A stretch of 64,000 nucleotides of DNA, taken from Bacillota bacterium (GTDB lineage Bacteria > Bacillota > Clostridia > Lachnospirales > Lachnospiraceae). The stretch lies in contig JAEWYQ010000025.1 in the NCBI GenBank assembly GCA_023395555.1, forward strand, positions 1 through 64,000, read 5' to 3'. Below are positions 19,301 to 27,049 of the stretch, one piece after another. Position numbers and translations under genes: made by a program. The notes under the pieces are model-generated. The model made no database searches. It saw nothing but the letters and a program-made list of their open reading frames with translations, and had not been told where the DNA came from. Every line of letters starts with the position of its first letter. Within the stretch, counting starts at the first letter, position 1.

Positions 19301-20732
19301 TTTTTCCCGGTCCTTCATTGATCCGGAATTTATATCCTATATTGCCAGAAAAGACGGGGTGGTAAGGAATGAGGTTTGTTTCCCCTTTGATGTTTATCTG
19401 GATACCCATGGAGACAATAACATTGCAAATGATAGATACATCAAAGCCGGCACCTGGTTTGTCCTGGGAAGGGATACCTTCCGTTTCTATGTCCCTATGT
19501 GGATCAAGGAGGGTGTTTATACGGTACAGTTTAGAACGGTAGCCGTAAACGGGGAGGACAGGCTTAGAATGACAGAAACCACACGCAATACCTCCAGAGA
19601 TAATTACGTGGCCACCGCAGAGGTGATCTTTGAAATCTCCGGGCGGCTTTATGGTATGAAGATTTATGATATCTCAGACTATCCCAGGTGGGAGAATGTG
19701 TTCCGTCCGGGTGAAACGCTAAAGGTGAAGCTGTTTGAGGGGGCAGAGGATGGAACCATGCATTCCGGCTTTCATACGAACTATGCCTATTATTACGCTG
19801 TGGGGACAAAGAACCAGTACGGGGAAGAAACCGGAAGGTTAAGTAAATATACCTTCCCCCTGGTCAACGGCAGCCATCCGAAATACAAAAACCTTGGGGT
19901 GCTGAAAACCGGGTATGCCGTCCGTTTCCGGATGGATACCACCGGGCAGATGTATGGAGGGGCCAGCAGCGTGAAGATTATTCCCAGCTTTTATTATGTA
20001 GATGCGGATGGTAAGAACCGGAGATCCGTGGATCTTTATTATTCGGAAGAGATGAACGGGAAAAAACAGTCTTTAGTTAAAGTTGGATCGGAATTGGATC
20101 TCATTAATATTAAAAAGGGCACCACAGGTAATCTCTACAGCCGGATACCGGAAAAAGAGCTGCTTAACACAGCAAAGGTTCAAAATACGACCTTATCAAA
20201 GCTTTCCCGCCAAAACGGCGCCATGTATTCTTATTCAATCTTCCGGCTGCTGAGCCCGTTCCGCACCTTTATCGGTACGGATTATGCCTCCGCTATAACA
20301 TCCCTGTCTTCTTATGATGATGTAAAGAAGGTGACCGGACTGGATAAAATCCAGCTTTCAAAGTATATGCAGCGTTGGTATGGCACTTATAAGATTCCTA
20401 CGGATGTTCACGTGGTTGCGTCTGGTTATGATGTATATGGGCATCTAAAAAAGTATGGAATTGATTATAAGGAGAGCTTCTGGCTGAAGGGCGGGTACAT
20501 CATTGTAAATTTCAATATTATTACCATCGATGAAAACGGCAAGGAACGCCTTTCTTATGCCAATGGGGACAATTACATGAATAACGGTAACTGTTCCATG
20601 CTGATGACGGAAGGAGCACTGATAGAAAAGACCGATTATAAGGGGACCCGGTTTTCATTTCGTGCAGGAGATTTTCTGGTATACTACAGTAATAGAACAT
20701 ATACCGATGACTATGAGGGACAGTTATACTAG
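16326..20732 (+). CDS. Very large secreted protein with MucBP-like repeats; probable CTG start
   Basis: About 1468 residues. The first ATG is at 16359, but in-frame CTG 16326 lies 8 nt after AAGGGGG (16311-16317) and adds NKRVLIKRIA, giving a proper basic n-region before the hydrophobic signal core; starting at 16359 would leave no positive charge and no ribosome site. Three ~95-residue repeats (about 323-427, 428-525, 533-628) each end in an aromatic strand such as VRIYYQQ, VNVYYTE or LRLYYKP, resembling MucBP/mucin-binding-type modules. Residues 640-1468 form large beta-rich regions not recognised. There is no LPxTG sorting signal or C-terminal membrane helix, so it is released or held by a partner, perhaps the SLH-like protein upstream. 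Confidence 0.75.
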   Translation: MNKRVLIKRIAMIVPILIFLIIPSFRTRADVIDDSESFHSITNSDDEEILTVIMRDGIITIIGRSTAASSGSTIRWRTIGINISRNPITSNDTFYSSTHKKTFNGVGPISDAGTYKYLPFDMGKKESKKNGDIIETTITFDAKKVADTLGTDFDDITSDTPIYLHAVFQTYNFDPNTQKETGIRKNNIRDWKAMVRAESWSNPDTLNDFVKYYNMKILFKPDDQKNDLKFLKEDESQLISPVALASLKPGKTLSWSTDRTVIKSGGKDYELYKRVIKSKKSNRAIPGGTQELGGSVTADTLRKGSTQVKLGGMDICLYYREVKNNAAIKLSAVDQDTGTVIKDEIDKAGVYAGEKYTQPDDKLFSSITYGGKAYKRTEKYSFAYTKANGSEASAMDTLKGSSAPLSIEIPHDIKAGTTMYVRIYYQQVTDGDILVTVNAVNKLTGETIKTLTTGTVKGGARYDYTISENKISSGSKNYDYSGNWKWFYTSSGSTVAREGSGEKVSFTAPSAEKITGGITVNVYYTEGEGAGSGNITLRVIMVTESGSFICEISKENVAPNQSISKTAIDPRSVGGISYIFLNQWDYDYTTSAGINTKSGDGQYISFMIPSTTLMGSTVTLRLYYKPLIEEVVVPEPEDPISLPMDSPSPYAVINGDKYGSPYFTSEKGISTTESQYVFLKTKDYLLGYTLVNRTGKRTFMIPVTMVYTLEYDSATPPEYGGPEPVTDIIADTQYILVERAYSYWEITNLRYYNVSDARVYNYSLPDGGVSLSVNHAFTDIPALNTWHSSNVNDHVIPPPQAAGIIVSAPFPATSDDSTRPIAEFMDLTAYAWIMTEEAGVKSDYIEFDGSVVLSNAIGSKMGGSPDTSDFVHCSTMVGDKALYVDKQVIDAKKINGVYSSTANVNYQLHPSSVGYGQQRKNFQAEVNDVTVHTPVICIPVVNGDNDKWTQLLSPEPGAVQVVLDPDTTLNDFTVKISNTLLHGNRPGYLSRDFSRSFIDPEFISYIARKDGVVRNEVCFPFDVYLDTHGDNNIANDRYIKAGTWFVLGRDTFRFYVPMWIKEGVYTVQFRTVAVNGEDRLRMTETTRNTSRDNYVATAEVIFEISGRLYGMKIYDISDYPRWENVFRPGETLKVKLFEGAEDGTMHSGFHTNYAYYYAVGTKNQYGEETGRLSKYTFPLVNGSHPKYKNLGVLKTGYAVRFRMDTTGQMYGGASSVKIIPSFYYVDADGKNRRSVDLYYSEEMNGKKQSLVKVGSELDLINIKKGTTGNLYSRIPEKELLNTAKVQNTTLSKLSRQNGAMYSYSIFRLLSPFRTFIGTDYASAITSLSSYDDVKKVTGLDKIQLSKYMQRWYGTYKIPTDVHVVASGYDVYGHLKKYGIDYKESFWLKGGYIIVNFNIITIDENGKERLSYANGDNYMNNGNCSMLMTEGALIEKTDYKGTRFSFRAGDFLVYYSNRTYTDDYEGQLY

Positions 20733-20830
20733 AGGCAAGCCGCCTGTTGCAGTGTCGACAGTAATCCTGTGCATTTTGTAGTAAATATAAGCTAAAAACT
20801 GGTAAATATACATAATATTGAAAAATATTG

Positions 20831-20860
20831 TTGACATTTACATTAATTTGATATTAAAAT
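20831..20860 (+). promoter_or_regulatory. Orphan promoter in the 20733-21116 gene-free stretch
   Basis: TTGACA (20831-20836) and TAAAAT (20855-20860) are 18 bp apart. The next gene downstream is on the opposite strand, and a strong hairpin follows at 21032-21084, so transcription would give a short RNA of about 215 nt without a convincing ORF. The rest of the 384-bp stretch is AT-rich with no other recognised element. Confidence 0.45.
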
Positions 20861-21031
20861 AGGTTTATAAGAGATATACTTCTTTTATAAAAGCATCACA
20901 GCAATTTATTCTGAGGTTTGGATATATATTCTGTCAATTCTGTATATTCTTATATCAGTTAATTCCTGCTGACTTCCAGCACTTATTCATGTCTCGGAGA
21001 TGAATGCGGTGAATGTACAATTTAATTTTGC

Positions 21032-21084
21032 CAATAAAATGAGGAAGTAGAAAAGACTATGCCTTTTACTTCCTCATTTTATTG
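21032..21084. terminator. Bidirectional terminator hairpin
   Basis: CAATAAAATGAGGAAGTA is repeated inverted with a short loop and one bulge. The A-run and T-run at the stem ends suit termination from both sides, serving the large surface-protein unit (or the orphan promoter) and the convergent gpx gene. Confidence 0.8.
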
Positions 21085-21116
21085 CAATACTATAGAAAGG
21101 GGATGGGGAATTGCTG

Positions 21117-21662
21117 TTACAGAAGCTCTTTTATTCGGTCTTCCACCAGAAACATGTCCGCCGTAGGCTCAAAGCGTTCTACTACATTGCCCTTACGGTC
21201 AATTAAGAATTTGGTAAAGTTCCACTTTATACTGGGCTTATTCATGAAATCGGGGTCATCCGCGGTCAGCTTCGGCAGTAGTCTGGGTGTAATAGGATGG
21301 GCTTCATCAAAGCCTGCAAAGCCCTTCTGGCTGACAAGATATCGATATAGGGGATGAGCATTTTCTCCGTTCACCTCAATCTTGGCGAAGATGGGGAAAG
21401 AGACACCGTAATTGGATTCACAGAAAGCGTAGATCTCATCATTGGTGCCCGGTGCCTGGCTGCCGAATTGATTGCAGGGGAAATCAAGAATAACAAAGCC
21501 TTCCGGGGAATACTTCTCGTATAAATCCTGCAGATCATCATATTGGGGAGTGAAGCCGCACTGGGTGGCAGTGTTCACAAGGAGTAAAACCTTGCCCTCA
21601 TACTCAGAAAGCGGTACTTCCTCCTCATACCTGTTCTTTACAGTAAAATCATAAATATGCAT
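21117..21662 (-). CDS. gpx: Glutathione peroxidase family thiol peroxidase
   Basis: 181 residues, the normal length of the GPx/BsaA family. The peroxidatic Cys35 is in NTATQCGFTPQY, and the other family signatures are present: FPCNQFGSQAPG (catalytic Gln) and WNFTKFLID (catalytic Trp). It uses Cys, not selenocysteine. Bacterial members usually take electrons from thioredoxin and reduce hydroperoxides in the cytoplasm. An AAAGGA site lies before the ATG and a good promoter at 21756-21784. Monocistronic and convergent with the surface-protein unit. Confidence 0.95.
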   Translation of the reverse strand: MHIYDFTVKNRYEEEVPLSEYEGKVLLLVNTATQCGFTPQYDDLQDLYEKYSPEGFVILDFPCNQFGSQAPGTNDEIYAFCESNYGVSFPIFAKIEVNGENAHPLYRYLVSQKGFAGFDEAHPITPRLLPKLTADDPDFMNKPSIKWNFTKFLIDRKGNVVERFEPTADMFLVEDRIKELL

Positions 21663-21755
21663 ATTCTCATATCCTTTCTGTTTATTTTATAACGATATAG
21701 ATGCTCAAAATGAAATAATATCTCTTCTGAAACTGGAATGATTTATTGCAATTAA

Positions 21756-21784
21756 ATTGTATACTGCCTAAAACTTTTTGTCAA
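21756..21784 (-). promoter_or_regulatory. Promoter for gpx
   Basis: Read on the minus strand: TTGACA (21784-21779), 17-bp spacer, TACAAT (21761-21756). The -10 box is about 95 bp before the gpx start. Confidence 0.75.
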
Positions 21785-21830
21785 GATACAATGAAACTAA
21801 AAAATGCTAAATAGAATTACTTGATTCCTG

Positions 21831-21859
21831 TTGTGAAAATCTAAAAAATGAGGTATGAT
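21831..21859 (+). promoter_or_regulatory. Promoter for the phospholipase C-like gene
   Basis: TTGTGA (21831-21836), 17-bp spacer, TATGAT (21854-21859), about 80 bp before the TTG start at 21941. It is divergent from the gpx promoter about 50 bp away. Confidence 0.65.
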
Positions 21860-21940
21860 TTAAAACGTAGTGGTTTTGATAGTCATTATTGAGACCACTT
21901 GGCATCTGCCGGTTAATGTAACACTCTAGGAGGAAATGAG

Positions 21941-22552
21941 TTGAGAAAGAAATCGCATATTTCACTTGCGAAGCACCTGACGAACAACATGAACGTACAG
22001 GATTTGCACCAGCACAAAAAGGCATTTTACATAGGAAGTATTTTGCCGGATCTGACCCCATCGTTTTTTACTAAAAGACATACAATAGATGAGACTTTCG
22101 AGATACTAATGGAAGAGATTAGAAAGATAACAATTGATTATGACATAAATAAAGGAATTAACAGCTATTATGCAAGACATCTTGGAGTAATAACCCATTA
22201 TTTATCAGACTACTGTACTTTCCCGCATAACTCTATATTTGAGGGAAGTTTTACGGAACATGTTTATTATGAGAAAGCATTGAAGCTTTCCCTGAAGGAA
22301 TATATCCGAAGCGGCAAAGCACAGCGGGTGCGTACCGGGTATAAGCGGTATCAGACCATTGAAGAGATTAGTCAATTTATCTTGAAGACCCACAAGGAAT
22401 ACTTAAAAGCAATCAAATCCGTGAAGGATGATATTTATTTCATTATTGATTTGTGTTTCAAGGTGGTGGATGCCATACTGATGTTCTTCGAGATGGCAAC
22501 TCTGCGGGTGGAGAGCAGATTAGGAATTAAGATGGAATATTCTCATAGTTAG
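21941..22552 (+). CDS. Zinc-dependent phospholipase C-like protein
   Basis: 203 residues from a TTG start with TAGGAGG at 21927-21933. Histidines and aspartates sit as in the zinc-dependent phospholipase C family: HISLAKH near the N-terminus, YIGSILPDLTP, KRHTIDE, HLGVITHYLSDYCTFPHN and FTEHVYYEK. Unlike secreted clostridial alpha-toxins it has no signal peptide and no C-terminal lipid-binding domain, so it belongs to the short intracellular branch whose substrate is unknown. Monocistronic: own promoter and a terminator at 22600. Confidence 0.85.
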   Translation: MRKKSHISLAKHLTNNMNVQDLHQHKKAFYIGSILPDLTPSFFTKRHTIDETFEILMEEIRKITIDYDINKGINSYYARHLGVITHYLSDYCTFPHNSIFEGSFTEHVYYEKALKLSLKEYIRSGKAQRVRTGYKRYQTIEEISQFILKTHKEYLKAIKSVKDDIYFIIDLCFKVVDAILMFFEMATLRVESRLGIKMEYSHS

Positions 22553-22599
22553 GCGGATTGATCATCAGGAAGATCAGTATTTTAGAAAAGATTGATGCT

Positions 22600-22636
22600 A
22601 AGGGGCAGAACCATATTCGGATGGTGTCTGCCCCTT
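22600..22636 (+). terminator. Intrinsic terminator after the phospholipase-like gene
   Basis: AAGGGGCAGAACCAT pairs with ATGGTGTCTGCCCCTT (one mismatch region) around an ATTCGG loop, followed by TTTGTG. About 190 bp of gene-free sequence follows before the CoiA-like gene, with a TATACT box at 22752-22757 as a possible promoter element. Confidence 0.75.
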
Positions 22637-22829
22637 TGTGTATCCCGACGTTTCTAAAGAAACCGGATGTTCTCCGATTGAAATCAAATAAGAAGACTGC
22701 CATAAGGGATAAAATATTCAGAAGGTACTCGATTTATGCGACTATATTTGCTATACTATATGAAATCCTGTGCTGCCAGGATATGGCCGAGGGGAATGGC
22801 AGCAGGGGAAGGGCAGGAGTGGATGAGGT

Positions 22830-23834
22830 TTGGAGAATTGTTTTTATCATGGGGAACTGGTGTGCACTTATGATTTAAAGGATGAAGACGGACTTTATTA
22901 TGAGGAGCTGGTTCTGGAATGGAAGGAAGCGGCTGCCGAAGGCGGACTGCGCTGCATGGAGTGCGGCAAACGGGTATATCTGGCGGCAGGACCGGTGAAG
23001 GAACCGTATTTCGCCCACTATGATCTGGAGGAATGCGATTATGGACGAGGGCAGGAATCGGAGGAGCTTAAGAGGGGAAAACGTCTTCTCTACCATCTGG
23101 CGAAGCGCAGCTTTCCCGAGGGCGTTGTCCTGGCCCGGCATCGTATGGACAATGGCATGTACTGTACCGTGTTCTGTTCCGGCCCAGGGTATGCGGTAGC
23201 CTTAGATTACCGGCTGGTGAATAACAGTCTGGAAAAGTACAGAATACGGGATGATTATTATCACGGGAATGGTATCCATCCGGTTTATATTATGGGAAAA
23301 CGGCAGCAGAAGGATACAAAACAGCTGGACTGGTATCAGAGCCTGGTGCAGAATTCTATGGGGTATCTCGTCTTTCTTGATGCTGATGAGGAAGAATTGA
23401 CCGTAAAGAAATGTTATGGATACCGGATCGGGAAGGAGCGGCATTTTAAATACCAGCTGCAATCCTATCCCATCAAGGAGCTTCTGCTGGATACCCATGG
23501 GCAGTTGATTTGTGATTTTGCTAAGAAAGGCCGGGAGATTGAGCTGCAGATCGAGGAGGAGAAGCGAATCCATCAAAAGCGGTGGGAGCAGCTGAAATAC
23601 CTCAGAGAAGAAGAGCGTCTTAAGGAAGAGCAGCGCAAGGAAGCGTGGCTCAAGGAAAAATGGCGTAAAGAAGAGGAGCCCTCCGTTAAGATAAAGGATC
23701 TTAACAGATTAAGCCGTGAGGAAATTCTGTCCAGGGGATTAAATCCGGATATCTATGCAAGGTGTATTGCGATGATAGAACGGGGAGAGGGATATCTGGT
23801 GGCAAAGAAATATTTTGATATCATAACGGCTTGA
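22830..23834 (+). CDS. CoiA-like competence/nuclease-family protein
   Basis: 334 residues from TTG 22830, preceded by AGGAGTGGATGAGG. Residues around 40-62 show the CoiA zinc-finger-like signature CMECGKRVYLAAGPVKEPYFAHY, a CxxC pair followed by a Phe-Ala-His. A second region (YAVALDYRL...) fits the nuclease-like core. Residues about 235-285 are a highly charged Glu/Lys/Arg coiled coil (EERLKEEQRKEAWLKEK), followed by a small C-terminal helical domain. CoiA proteins help recombination during transformation; no other competence gene is near, so the role here is uncertain. Confidence 0.75.
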   Translation: MENCFYHGELVCTYDLKDEDGLYYEELVLEWKEAAAEGGLRCMECGKRVYLAAGPVKEPYFAHYDLEECDYGRGQESEELKRGKRLLYHLAKRSFPEGVVLARHRMDNGMYCTVFCSGPGYAVALDYRLVNNSLEKYRIRDDYYHGNGIHPVYIMGKRQQKDTKQLDWYQSLVQNSMGYLVFLDADEEELTVKKCYGYRIGKERHFKYQLQSYPIKELLLDTHGQLICDFAKKGREIELQIEEEKRIHQKRWEQLKYLREEERLKEEQRKEAWLKEKWRKEEEPSVKIKDLNRLSREEILSRGLNPDIYARCIAMIERGEGYLVAKKYFDIITA

Positions 23835-23922
23835 TGCAACAAGCAGACATGATATCCGGCAGACAGCAGGTTTCGTCCATTTGGCGGACCGGACTGTAAC
23901 AATGACAAAAGGAGGAAATGAC

Positions 23923-24411
23923 ATGGCTATTGACAAAGTCAGAGAATACCTTAAGCAATGGGGAAAAGACGGGGGCATCCTTGAATTTGACACCTCAAGC
24001 GCGACGGTGGAGCTGGCAGCGGAGGCTCTTGGAGTAGAACCCGGCAGAATTGCCAAGACTCTGTCCTTTAAGACGGGAGAGGGGGCGCTGCTGGTAATTG
24101 CCGCAGGGGATGCCAAGATTGATAATGCCAGGTTCAAGGCAGAATTCGGTATGAAAGCAAAGATGCTGACCCCGGAGGAAGTAGTAGAATACACGGGACA
24201 CGCTGTGGGAGGCGTCTGTCCCTTTGCATTAAGCCATGCGCTTCCCGTATATGCAGATATCTCTATGAAGCGTTTTACAACGGTATTTCCTGCATGCGGA
24301 AGCAGTAATTCGGCGATTGAGCTGTCCTGTGAGGAACTGGCAGAGTATTCAGGCAGTAGCTGTTGGGTTGATGTCTGCAAGAGCTGGCAGAAGGATGAAG
24401 CAGGAGAGTAG
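23923..24411 (+). CDS. YbaK/ProX-family aminoacyl-tRNA deacylase
   Basis: 162 residues from ATG 23923, which has AAAGGAGG just upstream (23908-23914); an in-frame start at 23881 has no such site. Family features: VREYLKQWG near the start, LGVEPGRIAKTLSF with the conserved Lys, LVIAAGDAKIDN, and the C-terminal VGGVCPFAL and FPACGSSNSAIELS segments. This fits the stand-alone YbaK/EbsC group that hydrolyses mis-acylated tRNAs (Cys- or Ala-tRNAPro type). It appears to start a short unit with the esterase downstream. Confidence 0.92.
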   Translation: MAIDKVREYLKQWGKDGGILEFDTSSATVELAAEALGVEPGRIAKTLSFKTGEGALLVIAAGDAKIDNARFKAEFGMKAKMLTPEEVVEYTGHAVGGVCPFALSHALPVYADISMKRFTTVFPACGSSNSAIELSCEELAEYSGSSCWVDVCKSWQKDEAGE

Positions 24412-24548
24412 AAGGGGAACGCAAAGAAAGGGAAAGCACGAAAACGAGGAAGGAATAGAGTAAAAGTAAAACTGGAAGAAACAGAGCAAAACAGAATAAA
24501 ACAGGGCAAAACAGAGGAAAGCAAAACAAACGAAAGGAAGATAATAAT
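24412..24548. other. Purine/A-rich, T-poor spacer
   Basis: About 130 nt dominated by A and G with repeated AAAACAG(A/G)G and GAAAG words. The plus-strand RNA would be nearly unable to fold. It contains no gene; the GAAAGGAAG at its end serves as ribosome site for the downstream hydrolase. Confidence 0.7.
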
Positions 24549-25358
24549 ATGATACATGAAGAAATTGATATTAATGCAGACGGATGTGAAGCAACCCTAA
24601 CGACCTACCTTCTCAGCAACTCACCGGAGATTGATCCGGACAGGGTGCGGCCTTTGGTGATTCTGTGTCCGGGAGGGGGATACCGGTTTGTATCCGCCCG
24701 GGAAGCGGAGCCGATTGCCATTCAACTGAACGCCATAGGGATTCATGTTGCCATCTTAAGATATTCTGTCTATCCGGCAAAGTTCCCGACAGCTCTGACC
24801 CAGCTGGCAAAATCAGTAGCGTATGCCAGGAAGCATGCGAAGGAATGGAATGTGAGGAAGGACCGCATTATAGTAATGGGCTTCTCGGCCGGAGGCCATC
24901 TGGCCGCCAGCCTGGGAACCCTGTGGCATGAGCCGTTTCTGGCAGAGATTATGCAGACGGAGAAGGAAAATTACCGGCCCGACGGTATGCTGCTGTGCTA
25001 TCCGGTGATCACCTCCGGAGAATATGCGCATCGGGATTCCTTCCGTTCTTTGCTGCAGGAGCGCTATGATGAGCTGGTGGAGGAGATGTCCCTGGAGAGA
25101 AGGGTTACGGAATTCACCCCTCCTACCTTCCTGTGGCATACCTTTGAGGATGGAGCGGTGCCGATTGAGAATGCCCTTTTTCTCACCCAGGCATTGAATG
25201 AGAAGAAGATTCCTTTCGAATTGCATGTATATCCCAAAGGCGGTCATGGACTTGCTCTTGCAACGGAAGAGACCAGAAGCATCCATGATAAGGGGCCTCT
25301 AGTGCAGGAGTGCCAGAACTGGATCAGTATGGCAGGAACCTGGGTAAAGAATTTATAA
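24549..25358 (+). CDS. Alpha/beta hydrolase, acetyl-esterase/lipase type
   Basis: 269 residues. The oxyanion segment LCPGGGYRFVSAREAEPIA matches the HGGG-type loop of BD-FAE/acetylxylan-esterase-like enzymes. The nucleophile elbow is GFSAGG (Ser), the acid lies near FEDGAVP and the catalytic His in YPKGGHGLAL. No signal peptide, so it acts in the cytoplasm, plausibly removing acetyl groups from imported oligosaccharides. Substrate not determinable from sequence. Confidence 0.88.
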   Translation: MIHEEIDINADGCEATLTTYLLSNSPEIDPDRVRPLVILCPGGGYRFVSAREAEPIAIQLNAIGIHVAILRYSVYPAKFPTALTQLAKSVAYARKHAKEWNVRKDRIIVMGFSAGGHLAASLGTLWHEPFLAEIMQTEKENYRPDGMLLCYPVITSGEYAHRDSFRSLLQERYDELVEEMSLERRVTEFTPPTFLWHTFEDGAVPIENALFLTQALNEKKIPFELHVYPKGGHGLALATEETRSIHDKGPLVQECQNWISMAGTWVKNL

Positions 25359-25409
25359 AAAGGGGAAGGGTGTTCCTTTATAGAATGAATGGAAGCTGGG
25401 GGAAAGAAA

Positions 25410-26168
25410 ATGCATTTTAACTGTTTTGGGGAAAAAAGCAATCCACATATTCTTCTAATTCACGGTGTTCTCACACCTTGGCAAATATGGATGCCGCAAA
25501 TTGAGTATTTCAAGAAAAAATATTATGTGATTGTCCCGGCTCTGGATGGACATGAAGCCGGTAAGCAAAGCGATTTTATATCCATAGAAAATGAAATGCA
25601 GAAAATCGGAATGTATTGTTCTGAGCATACGGGAACGGATTTGTTTGCAGTATGCGGTCTTTCCATGGGAGGAGCCATTACACATCTGCTATGGAAAAAT
25701 GGTACCTTGAAAATACAAAATCTGATTTTAGACGGAGCACCTCTTGTGCCTTATGGAACGTTTATGAAATCAGTAATGACAAGGCAGTATATTGACATTG
25801 TTCGCAAATCAAAAGAGAGAGCTCCTAAAACGCTGGAAAGCTTCCAAAAAGTATTTCTGCCAGAAAAATATTTGGAGGATTATCTTAGCTTTATTGATTA
25901 CATGGACGAGCAATCTATGGCAAATATGGTATTGTCTATGAGCAGCAGTTCTTTAATTATTAATGATATTTCATCAGAAACAAGGATTCTATACCTGCAT
26001 GGGACAAAAATGAACGAAATACTTTCCCGGAGATCAGCAAAGCAAATGGTAAAACACTACCCCAAAACAAAGGTGATTCGATTCCGCGGGTGCTCTCATT
26101 GTGAAAAAGCAATTTATGATCCGGCACAGTGGATAGAAATTATTGAGGATTTTTGGAATGGAGCCTAA
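25410..26168 (+). CDS. Alpha/beta hydrolase
   Basis: 252 residues from ATG 25410, 8 nt after GGGGG; an ATG 21 nt earlier overlaps the ribosome site. The fold is shown by the start strand NPHILLIHGVLTPWQIW, the nucleophile elbow CGLSMGGA, the Asp region (LYLHGTKMNE) and the final His in CSHCEKAIYDP. Its A+T content is higher than that of the preceding hydrolase, to which it is not closely related. Substrate unknown. It is followed by a strong structured terminator. Confidence 0.82.
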   Translation: MHFNCFGEKSNPHILLIHGVLTPWQIWMPQIEYFKKKYYVIVPALDGHEAGKQSDFISIENEMQKIGMYCSEHTGTDLFAVCGLSMGGAITHLLWKNGTLKIQNLILDGAPLVPYGTFMKSVMTRQYIDIVRKSKERAPKTLESFQKVFLPEKYLEDYLSFIDYMDEQSMANMVLSMSSSSLIINDISSETRILYLHGTKMNEILSRRSAKQMVKHYPKTKVIRFRGCSHCEKAIYDPAQWIEIIEDFWNGA

Positions 26169-26215
26169 AGCTTTGTACAGGCGGGTGCTGGAATGCTATT
26201 GTAAATCAGTATAAG

Positions 26216-26304
26216 AAAAAGGCCTGCAGCCATAGTGACATGATTGTCACGGATTTGCCCCCGTACTGGTGCGGACGGGAGCTCCTTATGGCTGCAGGCC
26301 TTTT
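26216..26304. terminator. Large structured bidirectional terminator
   Basis: AAAAAGGCCTGCAGCCATA pairs perfectly with its inverted copy ending at 26304. The ~50-nt interior holds two further stems: GTGACA-TGAT-TGTCAC and CCCGT...ACGGG. The flanking A- and T-runs suit termination for the convergent hydrolase and flavin reductase genes; the branched interior is more elaborate than termination needs. Confidence 0.78.
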
Positions 26305-26326
26305 ATGAATTGTGTTGCTGCGAATT

Positions 26327-26848
26327 CTATTCCTTTTTTCTTACCGCCTGGAGTGCACGGAATACCTCTGCAATATACAGGTAGTGATAATCCTTATTGG
26401 AATAAAATGTGGATTTAAAGCGTTCTTCCAGTAGTCCCTCTTCTTCAAGCTGCTGGACATGAAGCTTCCTGCAGAATAGTACATGGCCGGCCTCTGAGAA
26501 ATATGGAATTCCTTCATATTCTTCTAAGGTCAAGCCTGATTTTGTGATCTTATCCTCATGGCGGCCGGATACGGTGCCCAGATAATTCAGTTCCTTCCGG
26601 TATTCCTTGCCGAGAAAGCTTAAGGAGAAAGCATCTTCGCGATCCAGAAATTCCTTTGTATAACGCTGGGGGCGTACTACAATAAATGCGGCATTCTTGC
26701 CATACATAACTCCAAGCCCTCCCCAGGAGGCAGTCATAGTATTAACCTTATTTTTATCACCGGCAGTAACAAGCATCCAGTCCTTTCCTATCATCTGGAA
26801 GGGATTCTTTCGTATCATATCCGGTGCAACTTCTTTAAATGTGTTCAT
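26327..26848 (-). CDS. Flavin reductase-like FMN-binding protein
   Basis: 173 residues with AAAGGAGCG before the ATG. The flavin reductase fold is shown by MLVTAGDKNKVNTMTASWGGLGVMYGK (split-barrel FMN site), FIVVRPQRYTKEFLD, FSLSFLG and LNYLGTVSGRHEDKI. Members of this family reduce or bind FMN; many clostridial ones have no assigned partner. Monocistronic, with its own promoter. Confidence 0.9.
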   Translation of the reverse strand: MNTFKEVAPDMIRKNPFQMIGKDWMLVTAGDKNKVNTMTASWGGLGVMYGKNAAFIVVRPQRYTKEFLDREDAFSLSFLGKEYRKELNYLGTVSGRHEDKITKSGLTLEEYEGIPYFSEAGHVLFCRKLHVQQLEEEGLLEERFKSTFYSNKDYHYLYIAEVFRALQAVRKKE

Positions 26849-26898
26849 GGAAAATTATCGCTCCTTTTCATTATTTTCGTAATATCAGAAGTAATTTT

Positions 26899-26927
26899 AT
26901 TATACGCTAAGATGACGGCGGATGCAA
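26899..26927 (-). promoter_or_regulatory. Promoter for the flavin reductase gene
   Basis: On the minus strand: TTGCAT (26927-26922), 17-bp spacer, TATAAT (26904-26899), about 50 bp before the start codon. Confidence 0.75.
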
Positions 26928-27049
26928 TGCTGCGATTCTGATTTCACAATCACTTTAGGATGGCATATACTGATTATAAAGTATATTGCAGAAGTGTTTC
27001 CTGTTTTCAGGAGGGACTTTTAGACTGCCGTGAGCAGCGGGGAGGATGT

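Noticed and set aside
21941..22552. Secreted alpha-toxin-like phospholipase C
   Set aside because: There is no signal peptide and no C-terminal membrane-binding domain; only the short intracellular-type zinc domain is present.
22558..22878. 106-codon plus-strand frame after the phospholipase-like gene
   Set aside because: It runs through the terminator hairpin at 22600-22636, overlaps the CoiA-like start and has no family-like sequence.
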